Assembly (NCBI GenBank): GCA_021786845.1
Contig: JAJYMO010000067.1
Coordinates: 1-46,727 of the forward strand
DNA from: Pseudomonadota bacterium
GTDB lineage: Bacteria; Pseudomonadota; Gammaproteobacteria; Burkholderiales; Sulfuriferulaceae
Reading direction: 5' to 3'
Length of the DNA stretch: 46,727 nucleotides
Below, one piece after another: positions 27,260 to 37,004 of the stretch; position 1 is the first letter of the stretch, and every line of letters begins with the position of its first letter. The notes below the pieces were generated by a model. The model was given only the letters and a program-made list of their open reading frames with translations, was not told the origin of the DNA and did not search any database. The translations under genes were made by a program, and so were the position numbers.

Positions 27260-28324
27260 TTACTTTACCACAGCGTTCAATTCACCTTTGACATATTTAC
27301 TGGCCATTTTTTCCAGGTCAACCGGTTTTATTTTCGCTGCCTGACCGGCCGAACCGAAAGCTTCATAACGTAATCTGCAAATTTCCTGCATGGCTTTCGT
27401 TGAAGCAATCAGGAATTTACGCGGATCAAATTCCGAGCGGTTTTCTGCCAGAAATTTACGCACTGCCCCTGTAGAAGCCATACGCAAATCGGTATCAATA
27501 TTCACTTTACGCACGCCATGCTTGATGCCTTCAACAATTTCTTCCACTGGCACGCCATAAGTTTCGCCCATATCACCACCGAACTCATTGATAATTTTAA
27601 GCCATTCTTGTGGCACTGAAGAAGAGCCATGCATCACCAAATGGGTGTTAGGAATACGCGCATGAATTTCTTTGATGCGGCTAATGGCCAAAATTTCGCC
27701 CGTAGGTGGGCGAGTAAATTTGTACGCGCCGTGAGAAGTACCAATCGCAATCGCCAAGGCATCAACACCTGTTTTTTTCACAAAATCAGCAGCTTCTTCC
27801 GGATCGGTCAACAACTGGGAATGATCCAGCGTACCCTCTGCACCAACACCGTCTTCCTCACCGGCCAAGCCTGTTTCCAGTGAACCCAGGCAACCCAGTT
27901 CGCCTTCCACTGAAACGCCCACAGCATGAGCAATTTCAACCACACGGCGGGTAATGTCCACGTTATATTCGTAACTGGCGGGTGTTTTCCCATCTTCTTT
28001 CAGCGAACCGTCCATCATGACCGATGAATAACCATCGGCAATCGAACGCACGCACACAGGCATGCTTGCACCATGGTCCTGGTGCATCACAACAGGAATG
28101 TGTGGATAAGCTTCCACAGCGGCAGTAATCAGATGCCGCAAGAAACTGCCACCCGCATATTTGCGCGCACCAGCAGATGCTTGCATGATTACCGGGCTAC
28201 CACAGGCATCCGCAGCCTGCATAATCGCATGTACCTGTTCCAGGTTGTTCACATTGAATGCGGGCAGACCATACTGATGTTCTGCGGCATGATCCAAAAG
28301 TTGGCGCAATGAGACGAGTGCCAT
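27260..28324 (-). CDS. fba: Class II fructose-bisphosphate aldolase, Calvin-cycle subtype
   Basis: A 354-residue zinc-dependent aldolase cleaving fructose-1,6-bisphosphate (and, in Calvin-cycle organisms, sedoheptulose bisphosphate). It begins [30 protein letters not shown]; the HQDHG and HGSSSVP metal-ligand segments and [11 protein letters not shown] phosphate-site segment are intact. The length and N-terminus match the Calvin subtype (CbbA) rather than E. coli FbaA. AAGGAGAA precedes the ATG. Last gene of the tkt-gap-pgk-pyk-fba run, closed by the palindromic terminator. Confidence 0.95.
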   Translation of the reverse strand: MALVSLRQLLDHAAEHQYGLPAFNVNNLEQVHAIMQAADACGSPVIMQASAGARKYAGGSFLRHLITAAVEAYPHIPVVMHQDHGASMPVCVRSIADGYSSVMMDGSLKEDGKTPASYEYNVDITRRVVEIAHAVGVSVEGELGCLGSLETGLAGEEDGVGAEGTLDHSQLLTDPEEAADFVKKTGVDALAIAIGTSHGAYKFTRPPTGEILAISRIKEIHARIPNTHLVMHGSSSVPQEWLKIINEFGGDMGETYGVPVEEIVEGIKHGVRKVNIDTDLRMASTGAVRKFLAENRSEFDPRKFLIASTKAMQEICRLRYEAFGSAGQAAKIKPVDLEKMASKYVKGELNAVVK

Positions 28325-28363
28325 ATAGTTCTCCTTGATAAAGTTAGATATGAATAGACGGAA

Positions 28364-29809
28364 TTAGTGAGCGCCCTGTTTTTTGTAAGCACCCACTTTA
28401 ACTATTTTCATCGTATTGGTTCCACCAGATTGCCCTATGGGTTCACCAATGGTCAACACAATCAAATCGCCTTCACGCACAGCGCCGCGGCGACGCAATT
28501 CCTCTTCCGCCGCAATCAACAGCGCTTCGCGGTCATTGGTGTCCTGCTGAAAATTGACAGGATAAACACCGCGATAAAGCGTGACTTTACGACGAGTCGC
28601 TACCTCTGACGTTAAAGCATAAATCGGCACCGCAGTGCTCATCCTGGACATCCACAAGCAGGTAGAACCCGATTGCGTCAGGGCGGCAATCGCACGCACA
28701 TTGTCTAAATGCGTCGCGGTAAAAATCGCCGCCAAAGCAACAGATTCATCGACCTTTCCAACATGGCTTTCCAAACGCTTGCTTTGGAACTCCTGTTCGC
28801 GATCCTTCTCTGCTTCCAGGCAGACTCTGTGCATGGCCGCTATGGCCTCAACCGGGTAGCTGCCCGCTGCAGTTTCTGCGGACAACATCACAGCATCCGT
28901 ACCATCCAGCACTGCATTGGCCACATCCGAGACCTCGGCACGCGTGGGAATAGGACTTTGTATCATGGACTCCATCATCTGTGTCGCAGTGATGACTGGT
29001 TTGTTGTGTTTATGCGCCATGCGAATAATTTTCTTTTGCAATGCCGGCACCGCCGCATCACCCACTTCCACGCCCAGATCGCCACGCGCCACCATCACAG
29101 CATCGGAAGCCATCACCACTTCTTCCAGCGCAACAATGGCTTCAGCACGCTCAATTTTCGCTACCAACATGCCATTACCGCCTGCTTCGCGCAACAATTT
29201 TCGGGCATAATTCATATCATCTGCAGAGCGCGGAAATGAAATGGCAACATAATCCGCCTGTAGCGCTGCGGCAGTTTTTAAATCTTCTTTGTCTTTCTCG
29301 GTCAAGGCATCCGCAGACAATCCGCCACCTTTACGGTTGATACCCTTATTGTTTGATAAGACCCCACCCTGTACCACGCGGCAGAAAATTTCGGCACCGA
29401 CCACATCTTCCACCCACATTTCAATGCGCCCGTCATCCAGCAACAACGTCGCTCCGCGCTCCAAATCATTAGGCAGTTCTTTGTAATCCAAACCCACCCG
29501 TTCCTGGTTACCCAAGGCACAATTCGCATCCAGAATGAATGCGTCACCAGGTGCCAAAGTTATTTTTCCGTCAGCGAACTTCCCAACGCGGATTTTTGGG
29601 CCTTGCAAATCTGCCAGCACCCCGATGGCCCGCCCTCTTGCACGGGCCAGAGAACGCACCAGCTCGGCACGATCAATATGGTCTTGCGCTACGCCGTGCG
29701 AAAAATTTAAACGGACAACATCCACTCCGGCTTCCATCATTTTATCCAGCGTTTTCGCATCAGAAGAAGCGGGACCAAGTGTGGCAACAATCTTTGTTCT
29801 ACGTATCAT
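28364..29809 (-). CDS. pyk: Pyruvate kinase
   Basis: A 481-residue enzyme making pyruvate and ATP from phosphoenolpyruvate. Visible are the N-terminal RRTKIVATLGPASSD, RLNFSHG, the active-site AKIERAEAIV (with its Lys) and MVARGDLGVEVG, ATQMMESMI, then the allosteric C-terminal domain. The family usually has 470-480 residues. It lies in the same run as pgk upstream and fba downstream, with a 39-base gap to fba. An AGG nine bases ahead supports the ATG at 29809. Confidence 0.96.
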   Translation of the reverse strand: MIRRTKIVATLGPASSDAKTLDKMMEAGVDVVRLNFSHGVAQDHIDRAELVRSLARARGRAIGVLADLQGPKIRVGKFADGKITLAPGDAFILDANCALGNQERVGLDYKELPNDLERGATLLLDDGRIEMWVEDVVGAEIFCRVVQGGVLSNNKGINRKGGGLSADALTEKDKEDLKTAAALQADYVAISFPRSADDMNYARKLLREAGGNGMLVAKIERAEAIVALEEVVMASDAVMVARGDLGVEVGDAAVPALQKKIIRMAHKHNKPVITATQMMESMIQSPIPTRAEVSDVANAVLDGTDAVMLSAETAAGSYPVEAIAAMHRVCLEAEKDREQEFQSKRLESHVGKVDESVALAAIFTATHLDNVRAIAALTQSGSTCLWMSRMSTAVPIYALTSEVATRRKVTLYRGVYPVNFQQDTNDREALLIAAEEELRRRGAVREGDLIVLTIGEPIGQSGGTNTMKIVKVGAYKKQGAH

Positions 29810-29863
29810 GTCATTAACCTGAGTCAGTCTAAGAGGGGGAAATGTCCCCGGTATCCCTGTTAT

Positions 29864-31045
29864 TTATTTTACGGCGCGTTGTTCCAAAATTTCGACTGCG
29901 GGCAATTTCTTGCCTTCCAAAAACTCAAGGAAAGCGCCACCTGCTGTTGAAATATAGGAAATTTTGTCATAAATACCATATTTTTGTATGGCCGCGATGG
30001 TGTCGCCGCCACCTGCCAAGGTAAATGCCCTGGTATGAGCAATCGCGTGGGCAATGGTTTTTGTGCCTTCACCAAACTGGTCAAATTCAAAAACGCCCAC
30101 TGGGCCATTCCATACCACAGTACCCGCTTTCATAATAATGTCAGCCAATACCTGTGCGGATTGCGGACCAATGTCAAAGATCATGTCATCGGCTTCAACG
30201 TCATCCGCAGATTTCAGTACCGCAGGCTCATTGGCATCAAAACGCTTGCCACACACCACATCCGTGGCGATAGGAATACTGGCGTTGCGTGCATTCATTT
30301 TAACCATCAATGCCTGCGCTACAGGTAACAAATCATCCTCACACAGTGATTTCCCCACAGACCTGCCTGTGGCACGGATAAAGGTATTCGCAATACCGCC
30401 CCCCACCACCAACTGATCCACTTTTTCTGCCAAAGCCTCCAGCACGGTTAATTTGGTTGAGACTTTTGAACCGCCAACAATTGCCACCATTGGACGGGCG
30501 GGGTCTTTCAAAGCGCGGGTGAGTGCGTCCAGCTCCTCAGTCAATAACAACCCGGCTGCAGCAATTGGCGCAAATTTTGCCACGCCATGGGTGGAGGCTT
30601 CTGCACGGTGTGCGGTGCCAAAGGCATCCATCACGAACACATCGCACAACGCCGCATATTGTTTTGCAGTGGCATCAAGGTTTTTCTTTTCACCGACATT
30701 AAAACGTACATTTTCCAGTAACACCACTTCGCCTTCAGCCACATCAAAACCACCATTGATCCAGTCTTTGATCAAGCGAACGGGGCGGTTAAGTTTTTTA
30801 CTCAACACATCAGCGACGGGTTGAAGTGAATTTTCAGCGGAGTATTCACCTTCTGTCGGCCGACCAAGGTGCGAAGTCACCATCACTTTTGCGCCCGCTT
30901 TCAAGCAGTATTCAATCGTACGCAAAGAAGCCGTGATCCGCGCATCAGAAGTGACTTTACCCCCGCTGACTGGCACATTCATATCAGCACGAATAAAAAC
31001 TCGTTTTCCCTTAAGGTCAAGATCGGTAATACGGATGACAGACAT
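29864..31045 (-). CDS. pgk: Phosphoglycerate kinase
   Basis: A 393-residue enzyme interconverting 1,3-bisphosphoglycerate and 3-phosphoglycerate. [19 protein letters not shown] (about residues 19-37), [18 protein letters not shown], and the nucleotide-binding [13 protein letters not shown] near the C-terminus are typical. GGAGAA precedes the ATG. A 13-bp inverted repeat lies in the leader between gap and this gene. Small GGGGA-AATG-TCCCC hairpin (29836-29849) follows its upstream neighbour pattern between pyk and pgk. Confidence 0.96.
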   Translation of the reverse strand: MSVIRITDLDLKGKRVFIRADMNVPVSGGKVTSDARITASLRTIEYCLKAGAKVMVTSHLGRPTEGEYSAENSLQPVADVLSKKLNRPVRLIKDWINGGFDVAEGEVVLLENVRFNVGEKKNLDATAKQYAALCDVFVMDAFGTAHRAEASTHGVAKFAPIAAAGLLLTEELDALTRALKDPARPMVAIVGGSKVSTKLTVLEALAEKVDQLVVGGGIANTFIRATGRSVGKSLCEDDLLPVAQALMVKMNARNASIPIATDVVCGKRFDANEPAVLKSADDVEADDMIFDIGPQSAQVLADIIMKAGTVVWNGPVGVFEFDQFGEGTKTIAHAIAHTRAFTLAGGGDTIAAIQKYGIYDKISYISTAGGAFLEFLEGKKLPAVEILEQRAVK

Positions 31046-31065
31046 TCATTTCTCCAATGCAGGTA

Positions 31066-31103
31066 ACTATTCAGGATTAGAAATAATTCCAATCCTGAAT
31101 AGT
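31066..31103. repeat. 13-bp perfect inverted repeat between gap and pgk
   Basis: ACTATTCAGGATT at 31066-31078 and AATCCTGAATAGT at 31091-31103 are exact reverse complements around a 12-base loop. It lies in the 117-base gap between gap and pgk, 20 bases before the pgk start. No T run follows. It could be an RNA stem controlling processing or stability of the operon mRNA, or a protein-binding operator. Confidence 0.75.
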
Positions 31104-31162
31104 CACGACAACCGCGCTCCACACAAGCAGATTACCCCAGTGAGAACGCGGCAATCTGACAC

Positions 31163-32182
<1,020 letters not shown>

Positions 32183-32197
32183 TTAAAAAATGGGGCA

Positions 32198-32238
32198 AGC
32201 CGCAGCCGCGCACCATCCGTGCGCACATGGCTGCGGCT
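32198..32238 (-). terminator. GC-rich stem-loop between tkt and gap (possible attenuator)
   Basis: AGCCGCAGCC (32198-32207) pairs with GGCTGCGGCT (32229-32238), and inside GCGCAC (32208-32213) pairs with GTGCGC (32219-32224). Read in the direction of transcription (minus), the stem is followed after seven bases by six T. It follows the tkt stop and precedes gap, so it could end part of the transcripts and let the rest read into gap. Confidence 0.6.
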
Positions 32239-32246
32239 GACAAGAC

Positions 32247-34232
32247 TTACAGCACGCTCTTGACAGCGTTGACTACGTTTTCGGTTGTGATGCCAAAGTG
32301 TTTGTAAAGATCGCTGGCCGGGGCCGATTCGCCAAAGGTATCCATGCCCACTACAGCACCTTCCAGCCCCACGTATTTGCGCCAAAAATCGGTCACACCG
32401 GCTTCAACCGCTACGCGAACGATGCCTTTTGGCAATACGCTGGCTCGATAAGCGGCATCCTGACGGTCAAAAACATTGTTGGAGGGCATAGACACGACAC
32501 GGGTAGCAATGCCTTGTTCAGCCAGGGCAGCATGGGCCTTCAATGCCAATTCGATTTCCGAGCCGGTTGAAATAATGATTGCCCGGAAGTTCTCCATGTC
32601 TTTCAATACATAAGCACCACGTGTGATGTTTTTAATTTGCGCATCAGTACGTGGCACAAAAGGCAGATTTTGCCGACTCAAAATAAAGCAGGTAGGTCCA
32701 TTCATGCGACCAACGCCCTGGCCCCAAGCCACAAGGGTTTCGACCGTGTCGCAAGGACGCCACACATCCATATTGGGAATCATACGCAAAGTGGAGGTTT
32801 GTTCTACAGGCTGGTGCGTAGGGCCATCCTCACCCAAACCGATGGAATCATGGGTAAACACGAAAAGAACGCGTTGGTGCATCAGGGCGGCCATACGCAA
32901 AGCATTGCGTGCATATTCCGAGAACATCAGGAAAGTACCGCCAAAAGGCAATACGCCGCCGTGCAGCGCCATACCATTCATAATGGCTGACATGCCAAAT
33001 TCACGCACACCGTAAGAAATGTAATTCCCAACAGAATTACCGCGTATTTGATGGCAGCCGGTCCAATTGGTCAGGTTAGAGCCTGTCAAATCGGCAGAAC
33101 CGCCCAGAAACTCAGGTAAAGCCGGTGCCAATGCGTTAATTGCAATTTGGGAGGCCTTACGCGTCGCCACGGTTTCGCCTTTGGCGTTAATGGCAGCAAT
33201 GGCCTGTGCAAGAAAAGCATCCCAGTTTGCCGGCAATTCGCCCGCCATACGACGGGTGAATTCAGCCGCTTCATCAGGATATGCCTCGGCGTAAGCAGAG
33301 AATTTGATATTCCACAGGCTTTCCAGCCCTGCCCCTTTAATGCGGCCATCCCAACCCGCGTAAACATCCGCCGGAATTTCAAACGAAGGGTGATGCCAGC
33401 CAATATTTTCGCGTGTTGCAGCAATTTCAGTCGCGCCCAAAGCCGCGCCATGCACGTCATGGGTGCCCTCTTTATTTGGAGAGCCCTTGCCAATGACGGT
33501 TTTGCAACAAATCAGGGTGGGCTTGTCTGTCACAGCCTTGGCAGCCTTCAGTGCAGCATCCACAGCCACAGGGTTATGTCCATCTACATCAGCGATCACA
33601 TGCCAGCCATAAGCCTCAAAACGCATGGGCGTGTTATCGGTAAACCACCCCTCAACATGACCATCAATAGAAATACCGTTGTCATCCCAGAACGCAACCA
33701 GTTTACCCAAACCCCATGTTCCCGCCAGTGCACAGGCTTCATGAGAAATGCCTTCCATCAGGCAGCCATCACCCAGAAACACATAAGTGTGATGATCAAC
33801 GATATCGTGACCGGGGCGATTAAATTCTGCCGCCAGCAATTTTTCGGTCATTGCCATACCAACCGCATTGGTCACGCCCTGGCCCAGTGGCCCAGTGGTG
33901 GTTTCCACGCCATCGGTGTAGCCATACTCCGGGTGTCCGGGGGTTTTGGAATGCAACTGACGGAAGCGCCTAATCTCTTCTATCGGCAAATTGTAACCTG
34001 TCAAATGCAGCAAAGCATAAAGCAGCATGGAACCATGTCCGTTGGACAGCACGAAACGATCACGGTCCACCCACTTAGGGTTAGAAGGATTGTGCCGCAT
34101 ATGGTGATTCCACAACACTTCAGCGATTTCAGCCATCCCCATGGGGGCGCCGGGGTGACCAGATTTGGCCTGCTCCACCGCATCCATTGCCAGCGCACGG
34201 ATCGCATTCGCGAGATCTTTACGAGTTGCCAT
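32247..34232 (-). CDS. tkt: Transketolase
   Basis: A 661-residue thiamine-diphosphate enzyme moving two-carbon units between sugar phosphates (pentose phosphate and Calvin cycles). It begins [22 protein letters not shown]; the cofactor motif [28 protein letters not shown] near the N-terminus and the [22 protein letters not shown] region of the pyrimidine domain are typical. The ATG at 34232 has AAGGA upstream and gives normal length; the 22-codon extension is not needed. First gene of the run. Confidence 0.96.
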   Translation of the reverse strand: MATRKDLANAIRALAMDAVEQAKSGHPGAPMGMAEIAEVLWNHHMRHNPSNPKWVDRDRFVLSNGHGSMLLYALLHLTGYNLPIEEIRRFRQLHSKTPGHPEYGYTDGVETTTGPLGQGVTNAVGMAMTEKLLAAEFNRPGHDIVDHHTYVFLGDGCLMEGISHEACALAGTWGLGKLVAFWDDNGISIDGHVEGWFTDNTPMRFEAYGWHVIADVDGHNPVAVDAALKAAKAVTDKPTLICCKTVIGKGSPNKEGTHDVHGAALGATEIAATRENIGWHHPSFEIPADVYAGWDGRIKGAGLESLWNIKFSAYAEAYPDEAAEFTRRMAGELPANWDAFLAQAIAAINAKGETVATRKASQIAINALAPALPEFLGGSADLTGSNLTNWTGCHQIRGNSVGNYISYGVREFGMSAIMNGMALHGGVLPFGGTFLMFSEYARNALRMAALMHQRVLFVFTHDSIGLGEDGPTHQPVEQTSTLRMIPNMDVWRPCDTVETLVAWGQGVGRMNGPTCFILSRQNLPFVPRTDAQIKNITRGAYVLKDMENFRAIIISTGSEIELALKAHAALAEQGIATRVVSMPSNNVFDRQDAAYRASVLPKGIVRVAVEAGVTDFWRKYVGLEGAVVGMDTFGESAPASDLYKHFGITTENVVNAVKSVL

Positions 34233-34346
34233 ACTCAATATTCCTTGGAAGTATAAAAAAGTTTTTGTTGCCACAGACCGTGGTCCCACCAACACCACAC
34301 AACAACGCTATGGCAATACCACGCCAAATGACGACGTAAATGTATA

Positions 34347-34375
34347 ATTATCGCTGAGCAGCGACATTTCGGCAA
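34347..34375 (-). promoter_or_regulatory. Candidate sigma-70 promoter of the tkt operon
   Basis: On the minus strand TTGCCG (34375-34370), exactly 17 bases, then GATAAT (34352-34347). Matches are four and five of six. Transcription would start near 34340, about 108 bases before the tkt ATG. No CbbR-type repeat was confirmed by eye. Confidence 0.5.
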
Positions 34376-34414
34376 GCACACCCTCATATTAATGTCATCG
34401 ATGCATCATGGATA

Positions 34415-34444
34415 TTGACAATATCGACACAAAAGCCGGATAAT
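34415..34444 (+). promoter_or_regulatory. Promoter of tRNA gene with GC-rich discriminator
   Basis: Perfect TTGACA at 34415-34420, 18 bases, GATAAT at 34439-34444, followed by GCGCGG. A GC-rich discriminator between -10 and the start site is a known mark of stable-RNA promoters under stringent control. The start would be about 15 bases before the tRNA. Confidence 0.7.
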
Positions 34445-34465
34445 GCGCGGCTTCGTAGTAATGTT

Positions 34466-34542
34466 GGTGATGTAGCTCAGATGGTTAGAGCGATGGATTC
34501 ATAACCCATAGGTCGGCGGTTCGACTCCGCCCATCACCACCA
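34466..34542 (+). tRNA. tRNA-Met (CAT anticodon, elongator)
   Basis: A complete 77-base cloverleaf with encoded CCA. Acceptor GGTGATG pairs fully with CATCACC; D stem GCTC/GAGC; anticodon loop TTCATAA with CAT at 34500-34502; T arm GGCGG-TTCGACT-CCGCC. The first acceptor pair is normal G-C and the anticodon stem lacks three G-C pairs next to the loop, so it is not an initiator tRNA. A tRNA-Ile2 whose C34 becomes lysidine also has a CAT gene anticodon and cannot be excluded. The anticodon stem has an A-C mismatch at positions 31-39. Confidence 0.92.
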
Positions 34543-34593
34543 CAAGCCTGTTTCAAACCTTCCCCCGCAGTGTATTGAAAGTACCTGCCAACA

Positions 34594-35829
34594 TCAGCAA
34601 TTACCTTTCGCCGCGCGATAAACCGCCGAACTCACCCGCTCTTTCAAACGTGGATCAGTCAGCTTGGGCAGAATATATTCGCGACCAAAGGACAGTTCAG
34701 TCAAGTGATAAACCTGCAGCACTTCGACAGGCACAGGCTCATGCGCAAGCTGGGCAATCGCATGTACTGCTGCCAGTTTCATTTCATCCGTAATCGCCCT
34801 GGCACGCGCATCCAGCGCACCGCGGAATAAATAGGGAAAACACAGCACATTATTGACCTGATTCGGATAATCCGAGCGGCCTGTTGCGATAATCACATCC
34901 TCGCGTGTGGCTTTGGCCAATTCCGGCGTGATTTCAGGATCGGGATTCGCCATCGCAAACACCACAGGGTTGGTTGCCATACTGGCTAGCATCTCGGGCT
35001 TGAGTAAATTCGGCGCTGACGTGCCAATAAACACATCTGCACCGACACATGCATCCGCTAGCGTACGGGCCTCGGTGTCTGCCGCAAAAAACGCATGATG
35101 GGGCGGCAAATCCGTCATCCCTGTATGCAATACCCCGACTCTATCAACCACCAGCAATTTGGCTTTGTCCGCGCCCAATGCCAGCAACAGGCGCAATGAC
35201 GCTGTGCCTGCGGCACCGGCGCCCACCAGCACAATCCGCACATCCGCCAATTTTTTTCCTGCAATTTTCAGCGCATTGATCAGGCCTGCCGCAACAATAA
35301 TCGCTGTGCCATGCTGATCATCATGAAACACAGGAATATCAAGCATCGCTTTGAGCCGGGTTTCTATTTCAAAACACGCGGGCGCTGCAATGTCTTCCAG
35401 ATTAATCCCGCCAAAACTCACGGCAATGCTGGCGATGGTGTTAATCACCATCTCGGTGTCTTCGCTGGACACCTCAATATCTATCGCATCAATGTCCGCA
35501 AATTTCTTGAACAACAATGCCTTACCTTCCATCACCGGCTTGGATGCCAACGCGCCCAGATTACCCAGGCCCAAAATCGCTGTGCCGTTAGAAATCACCG
35601 CGACCAGATTACCTTTCATGGTATAGCGGTACGCATTTTCAGGATCAGCCGCAATCTCCCGCACAGGCTCGGCCACGCCAGGGCTGTAAGCCAGCACCAA
35701 ATCACGCTGCGTTACTGCTGATTTTGACACTTCGATCGATAACTTACCCGGAGTTGGAAACTCATGATAATACAAGGCATCTTCGCGTAAATTGCCCGTA
35801 TTACCCGATTGTTTTACGTCATTGGTCAT
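34594..35829 (-). CDS. Malic enzyme (NAD(P)-dependent), short form
   Basis: A 411-residue enzyme oxidatively decarboxylating malate to pyruvate. Signatures are LAYSPGVAEPVREIA, NLVAVISNGTAILGLGNLG, the metal-binding DDQHGTAIIVAAGL and the Rossmann GAGAAGTASLRLLL. It lacks the phosphotransacetylase-like domain of the roughly 760-residue MaeB form. Three ATG codons stand close together (35838, 35835, 35829); AGGA at 35842-35839 is best spaced, nine bases, for 35829. It follows the TRAP binding protein on the same strand by 47 bases and so may share its transcript. Coenzyme preference is not clear by eye. Confidence 0.92.
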   Translation of the reverse strand: MTNDVKQSGNTGNLREDALYYHEFPTPGKLSIEVSKSAVTQRDLVLAYSPGVAEPVREIAADPENAYRYTMKGNLVAVISNGTAILGLGNLGALASKPVMEGKALLFKKFADIDAIDIEVSSEDTEMVINTIASIAVSFGGINLEDIAAPACFEIETRLKAMLDIPVFHDDQHGTAIIVAAGLINALKIAGKKLADVRIVLVGAGAAGTASLRLLLALGADKAKLLVVDRVGVLHTGMTDLPPHHAFFAADTEARTLADACVGADVFIGTSAPNLLKPEMLASMATNPVVFAMANPDPEITPELAKATREDVIIATGRSDYPNQVNNVLCFPYLFRGALDARARAITDEMKLAAVHAIAQLAHEPVPVEVLQVYHLTELSFGREYILPKLTDPRLKERVSSAVYRAAKGNC

Positions 35830-35876
35830 GTTCATCATTCCTAATCCATTTTTATTGTCTGTTCTGCCCAAACCCG

Positions 35877-36959
35877 CTATTTCACATAATCCATAAAATT
35901 CTCATAGGGTACTTCGGCAATTTTGAACCACTGTATCTCGCTTTCCAGAAATGGCAGCCATGATTTGTAAATGGTATGGAATATCGGGTTGCGCGCAGCT
36001 TCCTGTTCAAAAATCTCATACGCTGCACGACGGGCAGTAAGCATGACGTCTTTGGGAAAAGCATGCAAGGTAACGCCCTCCTGCACCAAACGCATCAAGG
36101 CCGGTGGATTTTTGGCATCGTATTCTGCCACCATCAGCAGGTTGGCTTCGGCGGCCGCCACCTCAAATGCCTGCTGGTATTGAACGGGCAAAGCATGCCA
36201 CTTTTGCAGATTGACCATAAAAGACAATTGCGGCCCACCTTCCCACCAACCCGGGTAATAATAATTTTTGGCGATTTTATGAAACCCCAGCTTCTCGTCG
36301 TCATACGGGCCGACCCATTCCGCCGCATCGATCGCCCCGGTTTCCAGCGCAGGATAAATATCGCTGCCCGGCAAAGTCAGTGGTATCACACCCATGCGCG
36401 CCATCACTTGCCCACCCAGGCCGGGAATGCGCATTTTAAGCCCTTTTAAGTCAGCCAGAGAATTGATAGGGTGTCGAAACCAGCCCCCCATTTGCGCCCC
36501 CGTATTGCCGCCCGGGAATTGAATGATATTGTAATTTTTAAATAAACCGCGCAACAATTGCAGCCCGCCGCCGTAATACATCCACGCGTTTTGTTGCCGG
36601 GTCGTCATACCAAACGGCATGGCGCAATCAAACGCAAACGCCATATTTTTGCCAACATAATAATAACTCGCGCTGTGGCCGCACTCCACTGTGCCGTTTT
36701 GCACCGCATCCAGCACCTGCAAGCCCGGCACCAGCTCCCCCCCCGCAAACGTACGGATTTGAAACTTACCGCCCGTTAAGGCCGCCACGCGCAGCGCCAA
36801 TTGCTCCGCAGCGTTATAAATCGTGTCCAGGCTTTTAGGGAAACTGGAAGCCAAACGCCATGATATCACGGGCAAATCTGCCGCCAAACTGGGCGCACTC
36901 ACAGCCAGCCCACCCAAACCCACCCCTGCTACCCCTTTGATAAATTCTCGCCGTTGCAT
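35877..36959 (-). CDS. TRAP transporter periplasmic binding protein (DctP/TakP-like)
   Basis: A 360-residue periplasmic solute-binding protein of the DctP family. The N-terminus MQRREFIKGVAGVGLGGLA is a twin-arginine-type signal, cleaved after SLAA. Later segments such as GGNTGAQMGGWFRHPI, LKGLKMRIPGLGGQV and ETGAIDAAEWVGPYDDEKLGF resemble the TakP group that binds 2-keto acids and related carboxylates. The small and large membrane subunits (DctQ, DctM) that a TRAP transporter needs are not adjacent: malic enzyme follows and glnS is divergent. GGGGA precedes the ATG at 36959. Ligand is inferred from similarity only. Confidence 0.85.
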   Translation of the reverse strand: MQRREFIKGVAGVGLGGLAVSAPSLAADLPVISWRLASSFPKSLDTIYNAAEQLALRVAALTGGKFQIRTFAGGELVPGLQVLDAVQNGTVECGHSASYYYVGKNMAFAFDCAMPFGMTTRQQNAWMYYGGGLQLLRGLFKNYNIIQFPGGNTGAQMGGWFRHPINSLADLKGLKMRIPGLGGQVMARMGVIPLTLPGSDIYPALETGAIDAAEWVGPYDDEKLGFHKIAKNYYYPGWWEGGPQLSFMVNLQKWHALPVQYQQAFEVAAAEANLLMVAEYDAKNPPALMRLVQEGVTLHAFPKDVMLTARRAAYEIFEQEAARNPIFHTIYKSWLPFLESEIQWFKIAEVPYENFMDYVK

Positions 36960-37004
36960 TACTATCCCCACTACTGTGTCAATATCCTCCAATTATACGT
37001 TTTT

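Noticed and set aside
28709-29239. 176-codon plus-strand frame opposite pyk
   Set aside because: Composition is that of a shadow frame (many His, Arg, Cys) and pyruvate kinase on the other strand is complete.
33147-34256. 369-codon plus-strand frame opposite tkt
   Set aside because: Lies fully antisense to a certain transketolase gene, has no recognisable domain and is His/Cys/Arg-rich as expected for a codon-bias shadow.
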